From: an uncultured Chloroflexota bacterium
GTDB taxonomy: Bacteria > Chloroflexota > Anaerolineae > UBA4142 > SHND01
Direction of reading: 5' to 3'
Assembly: GCA_937870825.1 (NCBI GenBank)
Contig: CALMZO010000213.1
Location: 35,392-99,391 of the forward strand
DNA: 64,000 nt
The notes under the pieces: generated by a model
What the model was told of the DNA's origin: nothing
Database searches by the model: none
Seen by the model: the letters and a program-made list of their open reading frames with translations, nothing else
Shown here: positions 49,068-57,146 of the stretch, in pieces
Position numbering within the stretch: the stretch's first letter is position 1
Layout: every line of letters begins with the position of its first letter
Program-made: the position numbers and the translations under genes

Positions 49068-50432
49068 ATGTGTATGAAAACCATAGCGCGAATTTTGAGC
49101 ATGTTCGTCGTCGCGGTGCTGCTGGTCAGTGGCGCGTTCGTCTTTGGCTTTGCGGCAAGCCGCGCGATTCTTGCCGTCAATGCTCCGGCGGCTACGGCGC
49201 CAAGCACAGCGTCCACGTCTGCATTGATGAATGGCACGCCTGCCGAATTTCAAAATGACATTCCCGTATTTTGGGAAGCGTGGCGCATCATCAACGACAA
49301 TTTTTACAAGCAGCCGATTGACCAAGAAAAATTGACCTATGGCGCGGTCGGCGGCATGGTGGACGCGTTGGGGGACGAACACACCGCGTTCGTGGACCCG
49401 AAACGCGCGGAATATTTGCGTTCGCAGTTATCAGGTTCATTTGAAGGCATCGGCGCAACCGTGGAAATGGTGAATGGGCGTTTGACCATCATCGCTCCCA
49501 TCAAGGGCACTCCCGCAGAAAAAGCGGGACTCAAAGCGGGGGACGTGATTTTGCAAGTGGACGACACGCTCATTCAGAACATGGACGTGATGCAGGCGAT
49601 TTCACTCATTCGCGGACCAAAAGGCACATCGGTACGGCTCAAAGTACAGCGCGGCACCGACCCCGCATTCGAATTGACGATTGTTCGCAACACCATCAAC
49701 GTCCCCGAAGTCGAATCAAAAATGCTGGAAGAGGACACGATTGCGTACGTTCAACTCACGGAATTTGGCGATAAAGCGCCGAGCGAATTGCGCCGCGCGC
49801 TGACGCAAACGTTGGCGAAAAATCCCAAAGCGTTGATTTTCGATTTGCGCGGCAATCCCGGCGGCTACTTGCACATCGCGATTGAAGTCGCGAGCGAATT
49901 TATTGACCAGGGCAAAGTGGTGCTGGTGGAAAAATTCAAATCGGGACAAAAGAAAACATACGACTCACAGGGCGGCGGCGTGGCAACCAAGATTCCGATG
50001 GTCTTGCTCGTGAACGAAGGTTCCGCGAGCGCATCCGAAATTCTCGCTGCGTCCCTGCGTGACTACAAACGCGCCATCATCATCGGCCAAAAAACGTTCG
50101 GCAAAGGTTCCGTACAAACGACACATCAACTTTCGGACCAATCGCAGCTGCGTGTGACGATTGCGAATTTCTACAGTCCGCTCGAAACGGAAATCAACCA
50201 CGTCGGCATTACGCCGGATATTGAGGTTGCGGACCCGACCGAGTTTGAACGCTCGCGCGGAATTGACCCGCAGCTGCAGCGCGCCATCGAACTCATCAAA
50301 AGCGGCGAGCTGCAAAAGATGCTGCCGTCCAGCCAAAAGATCGAGCAAGTGCCGTCAGCCGAAACAGGATTGCTTCAAGATCTCTTTAACCGGTTCGCGC
50401 TGAACTGGTTCACGCCGCGCTTGCCCGCATAA
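49068..50432 (+). CDS. S41 family C-terminal processing peptidase, copy 2
   Basis: PMVLLVNEGSASASEILAASLRDYKRAIIIGQKTFGKGSVQ; PDZ segment. Confidence 0.94.
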   Translation: MCMKTIARILSMFVVAVLLVSGAFVFGFAASRAILAVNAPAATAPSTASTSALMNGTPAEFQNDIPVFWEAWRIINDNFYKQPIDQEKLTYGAVGGMVDALGDEHTAFVDPKRAEYLRSQLSGSFEGIGATVEMVNGRLTIIAPIKGTPAEKAGLKAGDVILQVDDTLIQNMDVMQAISLIRGPKGTSVRLKVQRGTDPAFELTIVRNTINVPEVESKMLEEDTIAYVQLTEFGDKAPSELRRALTQTLAKNPKALIFDLRGNPGGYLHIAIEVASEFIDQGKVVLVEKFKSGQKKTYDSQGGGVATKIPMVLLVNEGSASASEILAASLRDYKRAIIIGQKTFGKGSVQTTHQLSDQSQLRVTIANFYSPLETEINHVGITPDIEVADPTEFERSRGIDPQLQRAIELIKSGELQKMLPSSQKIEQVPSAETGLLQDLFNRFALNWFTPRLPA

Positions 50433-50534
50433 CGTTTTCGAGTTGAGGAATTTCTCTGCTACAATCATGCGCCGCCCCGCCAAGCCATAGTTTGGCGAAT
50501 GGGGCGGCGCAATTCTTTTTTTTACACGACGAAC

Positions 50535-50993
50535 ATGGCTGACGAATTCAAGGTTCTCGCAACCAATCGCAAAGCATATCACGATTACTTTGTCGAAGAA
50601 GCATACGAGGCAGGCATTGCGCTCACCGGCACGGAAATCAAATCCGTGCGCGCGGGCGCGGTGAATTTGCGCGACGCGTACGCGACGGTTCGCGAGGGTG
50701 AATTGCTGCTGCACAATGTTCACATCTCGCCGTACGAACAGGGCAATCGTTTTAATGTGGACCCGTACCGCACGCGCAAATTATTGATGCACCGCAAAGA
50801 AATCAATCGCCTGATGGGACGCGTCAAAGAAAAAGGTTTGACGCTTGTGCCTTTGAAAATGTACTTGAAAAAAAATCGCGCCAAAGTTGAAATCGCGCTC
50901 GTCAAAGGCAAACGCGAATACGACAAACGCGAATCCATTTCCAAACGCGATGCCAACCGCGAGATAGAGCGCGCAATCAAGGAACGTTCGTAG
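50535..50993 (+). CDS. smpB: SsrA-binding protein
   Basis: [46 protein letters not shown]. Confidence 0.96.
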   Translation: MADEFKVLATNRKAYHDYFVEEAYEAGIALTGTEIKSVRAGAVNLRDAYATVREGELLLHNVHISPYEQGNRFNVDPYRTRKLLMHRKEINRLMGRVKEKGLTLVPLKMYLKKNRAKVEIALVKGKREYDKRESISKRDANREIERAIKERS

Positions 50994-51017
50994 GGGCGGC
51001 GCCTTGTGCCTGCCCTA
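50990..51017. repeat. dispersed GTAGGGGC...GCCTTGTGCCTGCCC palindromic element, copy 3
   Basis: Near-copies at 25836-25861 and 42833-42859. Confidence 0.75.
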
Positions 51018-51026
51018 TTGTGATTT

Positions 51027-51449
51027 ATGAATCCAAACTTTGTCCCCCCCGTCAACCCACAACAAATCGCTTCCCCCAGCCGCGACATTTACGCGGCGAT
51101 GGGTCAAGAAAATATCTCGCGCATGATTGACGATTTCTATATGGAACTGGAAAAATCGCCCATCCGCGAAATGTTTCCGCGCGATATGCGCGCGTCGGCG
51201 GAAAAATCTGCCGCGTTCTTTATTGGCCTGCTCGGCGGTCCGCCGCTGTATCATCAACGTTACGGCAATCCGATGATGCGCGCGCGCCACCTCCCCTTCC
51301 CCATCAATCAAGGCGCGCGTGATGAATGGCTTGCGTGTTTTGAACGCGTGCTGGAACACGCGACGGAACGCTACAAATTTCCTGCCGAACATCTGGAGGG
51401 CTTTCGAAAATTCTTGCACGGATTTTCGCTGTGGATGATGAATTGTTAG
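51027..51449 (+). CDS. truncated haemoglobin (group II-like globin)
   Basis: MIDDFYMELEKSPIREMFPRDM, FFIGLLGGPPLYHQRYGNPMMRARHLPFPI. Confidence 0.85.
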   Translation: MNPNFVPPVNPQQIASPSRDIYAAMGQENISRMIDDFYMELEKSPIREMFPRDMRASAEKSAAFFIGLLGGPPLYHQRYGNPMMRARHLPFPINQGARDEWLACFERVLEHATERYKFPAEHLEGFRKFLHGFSLWMMNC

Positions 51450-52992
51450 CCCCATAATTTTTGCGCGCGGGTAATTTGAGTGTTTCCGTACCCAAGCCGC
51501 AAGTCACAGACAATTCGCGCCCGTTCTCGCCGTATTGGACTTTGATTTCCAAATTCACCAGTCGAAATAGAGCGCGTTTCTCCTCGTATGTTGGTTTGCC
51601 CGCAAGTCTCGCACGAATCACACGCGCTGTTTCACGAATCGTCTCGATTTCAGCGTCGCCAAGTTCGCGCTTCCCAAGATGTGCGTCCAGTGTGTCGAGC
51701 ATTGCTACCAGCGAGTCTCGCTCATTGCCGATTCTATCAATCTCCTTTTTGATTGCTGCACGCGCGGATTCACTCTCGAATTCTCGCAAGTCTGTTGTAA
51801 GCTGTTCGATTTGTTTATCCGCGCGCCTTATCAAATTCTCCGTTGTCTCGCGACGTTCGCGCATTTTCTTTAACTCGTTTTCCCGGTTGGCAACGAATTC
51901 GTGAATGCCCTTTTCTAGTTTCGCCTCATCAGTCAAGAGGTCAACAAGCCAATTCCAGATAAGCGGCTCAAGCACCTCGACATTAATCATGCCCTCTTTG
52001 CAGTCGTGCCAGAGCCGTCCTTCTGCACGCGTTTGACATGTGTAGTAGTGATACTCGTACCTTCGGATTTTGCGTTTAATCTTGAAGCTACGCATCTTTA
52101 ATCCTGACAGTCCTTTCCCACAGCGGCATCTTGCAAACCCACTAAAGAGGTATGGATATTGCCGATTGTTGGGATGCAAGCGCGAATTGTGGTCAAGCAT
52201 GGCTTGGACTTCGCCCCAAGTTTCCTCGTCAAGGATTGCCAGATGGGGAAAATGAAGAACGCTCCCGTAAGAGGTAAAGATGCCAAGAAGTTGTTTGCCT
52301 CGTAACAAAGGGCGCAATGTACCTGTGCGCCAACCCCGCGCGCCGTATGCCGTTGGCACACCTTCATTGTTCAAGAGATTTATGATTGTCGTAATACCCA
52401 TTGGCTGATAGCCATTGCGCCCCAACACCATATCCACGATGCGGCGCACTGTTGCAGCTTGCATTTCATCTCTTTCTAACCGCGCGTCCGCGCCTTTTCC
52501 AACTTGGCGAAATCCATAAGGGGGACGCCCCGCCCCTACCCACTTTCCCGCTTTGGCTTTAGCAATCTTGCCGCGACGCGTTCGCTCTCTGATTTTCTCA
52601 CGCTCAAATTCTGCAATTACTCCCTCGACGTTTTCCAACAAGCGGCTTTCTGCGGTGTCCTCTGACTTTCCGCGATTCGCGTAATGAAGTTCAATCCCTG
52701 CGCGGTTGAACTCGTCGCGCAGAATGAGCAAGTGTGCCAAGTTTCGGCTAAGGCGGTCAGCCGCATATATGATTATCGCATCCGCCTCTTTGCGTTCAAT
52801 CATCTCACGCAAAATGTCTAGCGCAGGTCGGTCTAACTTCGCGCCGCTATAATCGTCTTGGAGTTCGCGCACAATCTTCATCCCTTTCTCGCGCGCGTAT
52901 TTTTGCATCGCCTCAATTTGAGTTGGCAGACTATAACCCTTTTCAGCTTGGTCATCCGTACTTACTCTTGCATAAATGACAGCCCGTTTCAT
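51304..52992 (-). CDS. large serine recombinase (resolvase + recombinase + zinc ribbon/coiled-coil)
   Basis: MKRAVIYARVSTDDQAEKGYSLPTQIEAMQKYA; YAADRLSRNLAHLLILRDEF; KWVGAGRPPYGFRQV; CRCGKGLSG zinc ribbon. Confidence 0.93.
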   Translation of the reverse strand: MKRAVIYARVSTDDQAEKGYSLPTQIEAMQKYAREKGMKIVRELQDDYSGAKLDRPALDILREMIERKEADAIIIYAADRLSRNLAHLLILRDEFNRAGIELHYANRGKSEDTAESRLLENVEGVIAEFEREKIRERTRRGKIAKAKAGKWVGAGRPPYGFRQVGKGADARLERDEMQAATVRRIVDMVLGRNGYQPMGITTIINLLNNEGVPTAYGARGWRTGTLRPLLRGKQLLGIFTSYGSVLHFPHLAILDEETWGEVQAMLDHNSRLHPNNRQYPYLFSGFARCRCGKGLSGLKMRSFKIKRKIRRYEYHYYTCQTRAEGRLWHDCKEGMINVEVLEPLIWNWLVDLLTDEAKLEKGIHEFVANRENELKKMRERRETTENLIRRADKQIEQLTTDLREFESESARAAIKKEIDRIGNERDSLVAMLDTLDAHLGKRELGDAEIETIRETARVIRARLAGKPTYEEKRALFRLVNLEIKVQYGENGRELSVTCGLGTETLKLPARKNYGANNSSSTAKIRARIFESPPDVRQEICSVPSRVPARVQNTQAIHHARLD

Positions 52993-53014
52993 GTTTTCCT
53001 CTTTTTCGATTTTG

Positions 53015-53058
53015 ACGCGCGGCGCATCCTTGCGAACACGCCGCGCGTTTGTTTTTTT
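53015..53058 (+). terminator. strong plus-strand intrinsic terminator in the recombinase 5' region
   Basis: ACGCGCGGCG-catccttgcgaaca-CGCCGCGCGT followed by TTGTTTTTTT. Confidence 0.75.
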
Positions 53059-53292
53059 CTAGCGTTGTGTCTCGCAGCGCGCATGAATGATGATGGAATA
53101 TCTACCGTGTTCCGCATCCGGCGCGCTTGTGTGTTTCGTCCATGCGTCGCCGTTGCGAATCGGTTTTTGACATTTCAAACAAACTTTCGGATTGCCCGCG
53201 ACAATGCCGCGCCCATAGGTTGTAATTGCGCCAAGTGCGAGTACATCGTTCGTGAGTTGTTTTGTCGGTTTCGATTTGAGTTGCCGTAACAT
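53059..53292 (-). CDS. small zinc-ribbon-like protein
   Basis: VCLKCQKPIRNGDAW...IIHARCETQR CxxC/HxxC spacing. Confidence 0.5.
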   Translation of the reverse strand: MLRQLKSKPTKQLTNDVLALGAITTYGRGIVAGNPKVCLKCQKPIRNGDAWTKHTSAPDAEHGRYSIIIHARCETQR

Positions 53293-53333
53293 TTTTGTTT
53301 GAGAGTTTGCGGGAACGGTGTTAAAATTGTTTT

Positions 53334-53409
53334 TGTTGCCGCAAACTCTTTGCGGTCAATCTATCGGCGTTCAGGTTCTTTGCGGAATGGGAACGCCGAT
53401 TTTATTTTT
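53334..53409 (+). ncRNA. candidate small RNA A (two hairpins, second an intrinsic terminator)
   Basis: Promoter TTGAGA(53299)-17-TAAAAT(53322); CCGCAAA-ctc-TTTGCGG; ATCGGCGTTC-18 nt-GAACGCCGAT + TTTTATTTTT. Confidence 0.5.
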
Positions 53410-53493
53410 CGTTTTTCGCGCTTACTCGCACTCGGCGCGGTTGTCTCTGGCTTGCTTGGATTCGCGTTTTTCTGACCATCGGTTGTAATCGGT

Positions 53494-53706
53494 TCACGGC
53501 ATGGGCAGCCCCCTTTTGTTCTGCGCGTCGTGTTGCTCGGCGAACGCGAGAATTTTCGCCGCCGTGTAATAAACCATGTGCGCGCAGAAACGATTTACGC
53601 GGTATTCGTCGCACGCGCAGCGCAGCGCGGTTGGCGTCACGACTTGGATTGTTTCCGCAGAAACGTTCGGGGTGTCGGTCTTGGTGTGGGTGACTGTGGC
53701 TATCAT
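53494..53706 (-). CDS. small SWIM-zinc-finger-like protein
   Basis: LRCACDEYRVNRFCAHMVYYTAAKI (CxCx8CxH); ATG at 53706 preferred to TTG 53739. Confidence 0.5.
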   Translation of the reverse strand: MIATVTHTKTDTPNVSAETIQVVTPTALRCACDEYRVNRFCAHMVYYTAAKILAFAEQHDAQNKRGLPMP

Positions 53707-53809
53707 GTTTTTTCTCTTTCGATTCAATGAAACGAGCAAGACATAGCGCGAGTGCGTGATGCAATCTTTTAGATTGCTACTCGGCTACACCTTGCTCGTG
53801 GGAAACAAA

Positions 53810-53835
53810 AAAACTCTATCGCGTGATAGAGTTTT
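53810..53835 (-). terminator. minus-strand intrinsic terminator/attenuator
   Basis: AAAACTCTATC-gcgt-GATAGAGTTTT; minus strand followed by a T run. Confidence 0.8.
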
Positions 53836-53848
53836 GGTATAATGCTAT

Positions 53849-53930
53849 TCAGCCCGTCAGATGTCACGCACATCTGGGGGTTAGCCGCGTGTAGGTGGTC
53901 GCAACACTTACGCGCGGTGTTTTTATGTTT
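53849..53930 (+). ncRNA. candidate small RNA B (two hairpins, second an intrinsic terminator)
   Basis: Extended -10 TGGTATAAT (53835-53843); CAGATGT-cacgc-ACATCTG; CCGCGTGTAGGTG-gtcgcaa-CACTTACGCGCGG + TGTTTTTATGTTTT. Confidence 0.5.
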
Positions 53931-53934
53931 TGAA

Positions 53935-53991
53935 AATACCTATCGTAACGATAGGTATTATAATTGAGTTTTTGGAAATGTCAATCTTTTT
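53935..53991 (-). promoter_or_regulatory. minus-strand sigma70 promoter with overlapping 25-bp palindromic operator
   Basis: TTGACA-16-TATAAT on the minus strand; AATACCTATCGT-a-ACGATAGGTATT perfect inverted repeat overlapping the -10/+1 region. Confidence 0.7.
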
Positions 53992-54193
53992 TTTTCGCCC
54001 CCATACGCTTATCACTTGACTTTTCCGCCCTTCGCACATAAGCCATTAAATTTTTTCGGCTAACTTGCCAATCGCGCCCCCACTTTTGCGCCTCAATCTT
54101 GCCTGTGCGTATCAATTCGCGAAGGTAAATCGGATTATAGCCAGTGATTGCGACTGCCTCTTTCGTGGTAATCCACTCCTCTTGTTTTGCCAT
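53981..54193 (-). CDS. AlpA/excisionase-like helix-turn-helix protein
   Basis: EEWITTKEAVAITGYNPIYLRELIRTGKIEAQKWGRDWQVSRKNLMAYV (HTH_17-like). Confidence 0.82.
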   Translation of the reverse strand: MAKQEEWITTKEAVAITGYNPIYLRELIRTGKIEAQKWGRDWQVSRKNLMAYVRRAEKSSDKRMGAKKKD

Positions 54194-54307
54194 TGTCCGC
54201 GCTCCTCAAAATGTTTTACCGTTGGCGCATTATAACGCTACGCCGCGCGTCCGTGCAATGCTCTGTCATTCAGTTGTCAAAGTGCATAGTGCCGCTTGTC
54301 ACTTTTT

Positions 54308-54943
54308 TCATCGGCGCGCGGTTTGGAGTGTTTTTTTGAATTGTGCTACGAGGTCGGGGCTGCTGCGTCGAAACATCGAAAGGGACATTAGTCCTGCGGC
54401 ACATTCCAAGTTCGCGCGGCTCGAAAGGTCAAGGTATTGTCGCGCGCGCTGGCGATACGTTTTCCACCTCTGCCATTTCGGTTTGTAAATCGTGGCGTCA
54501 CCCTGTCGAATAATTAGCCAACGTTCCGCGATGCGCTGCGCTCTGCCGTTGAACGTCCACCATTTCATCGCGCGCTCTTGCCTCTGTACATAAGTTAAAT
54601 CGTAGCAATGGCGACAATACCAATACCCCGCGCTCGGAAAATTAGGTAAAAAGATTTTCCCCACACGCCTACGGCAGCGCGGACAAATAAACCATCGGCG
54701 TTTCCCTCCAAAATGGCACGATGTATAGTCAAATGCGATGGTCTGCGCGCGGCGCGTTCCATGATGGCAATACAACAAGTGCGCCTCGTCACCATCCACG
54801 AAATAACCTATCTCGAAAGTTTTGTCGGGATGTCCCATTAGCGCGCGTTGGTAATAGCCGCTTGGCGTGAGCGAATGGCACACCTCTACGGTGTTGTGTT
54901 CGCGTCCGTGTCGTGCGCCGCCTCTGCCGCCGAATCGTCCCAT
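54308..54943 (-). CDS. zinc-ribbon protein of unknown function
   Basis: WFICPRCRRRVGKIFLPNFPSAGYWYCRHCYDLTYVQRQ (two CxxC). Confidence 0.65.
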   Translation of the reverse strand: MGRFGGRGGARHGREHNTVEVCHSLTPSGYYQRALMGHPDKTFEIGYFVDGDEAHLLYCHHGTRRAQTIAFDYTSCHFGGKRRWFICPRCRRRVGKIFLPNFPSAGYWYCRHCYDLTYVQRQERAMKWWTFNGRAQRIAERWLIIRQGDATIYKPKWQRWKTYRQRARQYLDLSSRANLECAAGLMSLSMFRRSSPDLVAQFKKTLQTARR

Positions 54944-55069
54944 GCTGCTCCGAAAAATTTGCTAACAGTCCGAAAGTTAGCCAAATGATTTATGACATAC
55001 AGGAGCTTTCCAAAGAACAGGAAACCTACAAGAGATGGCTAAGTCTCTCCTGATATGACACAGGTTGTC

Positions 55070-56695
55070 TCACTCGCGTTGACTTGAAAATCTCGATTTG
55101 CGTTCGTGTTCATGGCGTTGACGCAATTTCTCCCCCTCGCCCAGCGTTCCAAATTGCTCGGCTACTCGGTCTAAATTCACGTCACGGCGCGCAATCCACT
55201 TTTCACCCTTACGCTCAACCATTTCAACAGAAAACATTACCGATAATGTTTTTCGCACCTTTTTGATACCGCGCCCCGTTCGCTCGGCGACGGTTTCGGC
55301 GTCGTATGCTTCGCCGTCTTGCAAGAGTAACCAAATTTGCAGTCCCGCGTTGCCTATACCGTTGCGCTTTCCTCTCCCTCGCCGCGATGCGACGGTACGA
55401 AAGGCATCGTGCGAGATGTTACACTCACTCTTTTCTTTTCTAGGTGAGTGAGTTAAGTTCTCACGCTCACTTTGGGGTAAGGGGAGCAAACGCCATTGAA
55501 TCGCCCGCGATGGAATGTGTGCGTCATAGTTTGTTTTGCGTTCAATTACACCTAATCGTATGAGCCGTTTGTTTGCGTGACTTGCGGTGCGTGGTTGACT
55601 GAATCCCGCACGTTCGCACAATTCACGCGCGGAAAGGTGATATGCGTCTCGCGCACACGCGGTCACAACGTCACAATGCGCGAGTGTAGCAGCCAAGTCA
55701 TTCGCGCCGCTTTGACCTTTCCACGCTCGCGCGATTGCCCATGTGCGCCGCTCGTCGGCAAGTTCACGCGCTTTCTTTGCACTTTGGGTGTCGCGGGTCG
55801 CGACGAATCGCCGCGCGTTTTGGTACGACTTGGCAAGGTCGGCGCGGGCGCGCTTGGGATTTGTGCGATGCACTTGGGCGAAATACGTTTCGGCGTCAGC
55901 GTGGGTTAGGAATGTCTCATAGACTTTTTCAAACGCGGTCCCAGCATTGGCGAAACTTGTCAGTGCAGCCATATCACGATGCGCGGGATTGCTGCCATAA
56001 TCGCGGTTGACGTTGCCGCGCAAAACGGCAAGCGCATTGCGCGGGATGCGCTCGGATACCTGACGCGTCAACGTTTCGGCGTCATGTCGCGTTTGCCTTT
56101 CAAGTGCGCGACGTTCCAAGTCGCGCATCAACCAATCGGGCGCATCGGCAATCCGCATGCAGTCAGGATGCGCCGAAAGGTCAAACTCGTAACGCCGCCC
56201 GCTCGCATGCAACGAACGCGGCGCAACAATGTAGTGTCCTTCGCCCCACACCTCGACGCCGGGCGCAAGTTTCGCGCTCGCGATGGTGACGCTGCGCGGT
56301 GTGGCAAACCAAAAATGCTCGCCCCCTCCGCCCGAAAGCATCGTCACTGTTTCGGGCAACTTTCCGTATTTTTCAATCAACGCGTCAAGCGATTCGCGTC
56401 CGCCGTTGCGCTGGTCATACTCGAATGAGAAAAAACCACTCCGCGCGCCCGTTGCAATGCCAACGTTTGCGTTAGGGAACAGGTCAAACCATTCTCGAAT
56501 CATGTTTTCATCGCGTGATGCGTCCTTGTATCCGTGTTCGGTGCGCGGATGTTTGCCGATTTGCTTGCCGCACGCGCGCCCGCATGTGCATTTGCCGTGT
56601 ATTGCGGTGTGCAAAGGCAACACATACCAACCGCGCGCGGCATACGCAAGGGCATCGCCCAAGAGCGATTCAAGCGCGGTTTGTCCGCTCGACAT
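55070..56695 (-). CDS. bifunctional DNA primase/polymerase (Prim-Pol) domain protein
   Basis: YAARGWYVLPLHT...GKHPRTEHGYKDASRD...NVGIATGARSGFFSFEYDQRNGG...LSGGGGEHFWFATP...GVEVWGEGHYIVAPRSLHASGRRYEF. Confidence 0.85.
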   Translation of the reverse strand: MSSGQTALESLLGDALAYAARGWYVLPLHTAIHGKCTCGRACGKQIGKHPRTEHGYKDASRDENMIREWFDLFPNANVGIATGARSGFFSFEYDQRNGGRESLDALIEKYGKLPETVTMLSGGGGEHFWFATPRSVTIASAKLAPGVEVWGEGHYIVAPRSLHASGRRYEFDLSAHPDCMRIADAPDWLMRDLERRALERQTRHDAETLTRQVSERIPRNALAVLRGNVNRDYGSNPAHRDMAALTSFANAGTAFEKVYETFLTHADAETYFAQVHRTNPKRARADLAKSYQNARRFVATRDTQSAKKARELADERRTWAIARAWKGQSGANDLAATLAHCDVVTACARDAYHLSARELCERAGFSQPRTASHANKRLIRLGVIERKTNYDAHIPSRAIQWRLLPLPQSERENLTHSPRKEKSECNISHDAFRTVASRRGRGKRNGIGNAGLQIWLLLQDGEAYDAETVAERTGRGIKKVRKTLSVMFSVEMVERKGEKWIARRDVNLDRVAEQFGTLGEGEKLRQRHEHERKSRFSSQRE

Positions 56696-56888
56696 TCTTG
56701 CCCTCTTGCGTCTCGTTTTCCTTGCTCAACGCGTCAGCGTCGTGGGATTCGCTCGATTCCCTCGAATTGTCGTCGTTACCCCAAGTAAGAATTAGAGCGT
56801 AAACGCGCGCGAGCAAAGCTGCTTCGGGGTCAGTGACGCGTGCTAAATTTCTCTGTTTTCCACTAGGTGTCAGCATTGTTAAGCTCAT
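56670..56888 (-). CDS. small hypothetical protein
   Basis: Overlaps both flanking minus-strand ORFs by a few codons; MSLTMLTPSGKQRNLARVTDPEAALLARVYALIL. Confidence 0.4.
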   Translation of the reverse strand: MSLTMLTPSGKQRNLARVTDPEAALLARVYALILTWGNDDNSRESSESHDADALSKENETQEGKNVERTNRA

Positions 56889-57093
56889 TGCGCGACGCGA
56901 TGTCAGTTTGACGCTTCGGTTGCGCTGTTTCAGTAGTGAGATAGCCCGCGTTTTCAAGGGCGCGTCGAATCAGTAATGCCGCTTGTGCGCGCGGGTCGCG
57001 TCTCTCACTCATTGACATCTGCACAAGCGCATCGCGTTCGTCCTCGCGCAATGAAACGCGCAGCGGGAAATAAAAAACTGAAGCATTATTCAT
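56863..57093 (-). CDS. small RHH-like mobile-element protein
   Basis: RVSLREDERDALVQMSMSERRDPRAQAALLIRRALENAG. Confidence 0.5.
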   Translation of the reverse strand: MNNASVFYFPLRVSLREDERDALVQMSMSERRDPRAQAALLIRRALENAGYLTTETAQPKRQTDIASRNELNNADT

Positions 57094-57146
57094 GCTTCAG
57101 TTTTACCATTTTGACGCGATGGAACAGCGATTAGAGCGCGACGAAT

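Noticed and set aside
52519-52545. GGGGGACGCCCCGCCCCTACCC inside the recombinase as another GTAGGGGC copy
   Set aside because: It encodes the conserved recombinase motif WVGAGRPPYG, so coding constraint explains it.
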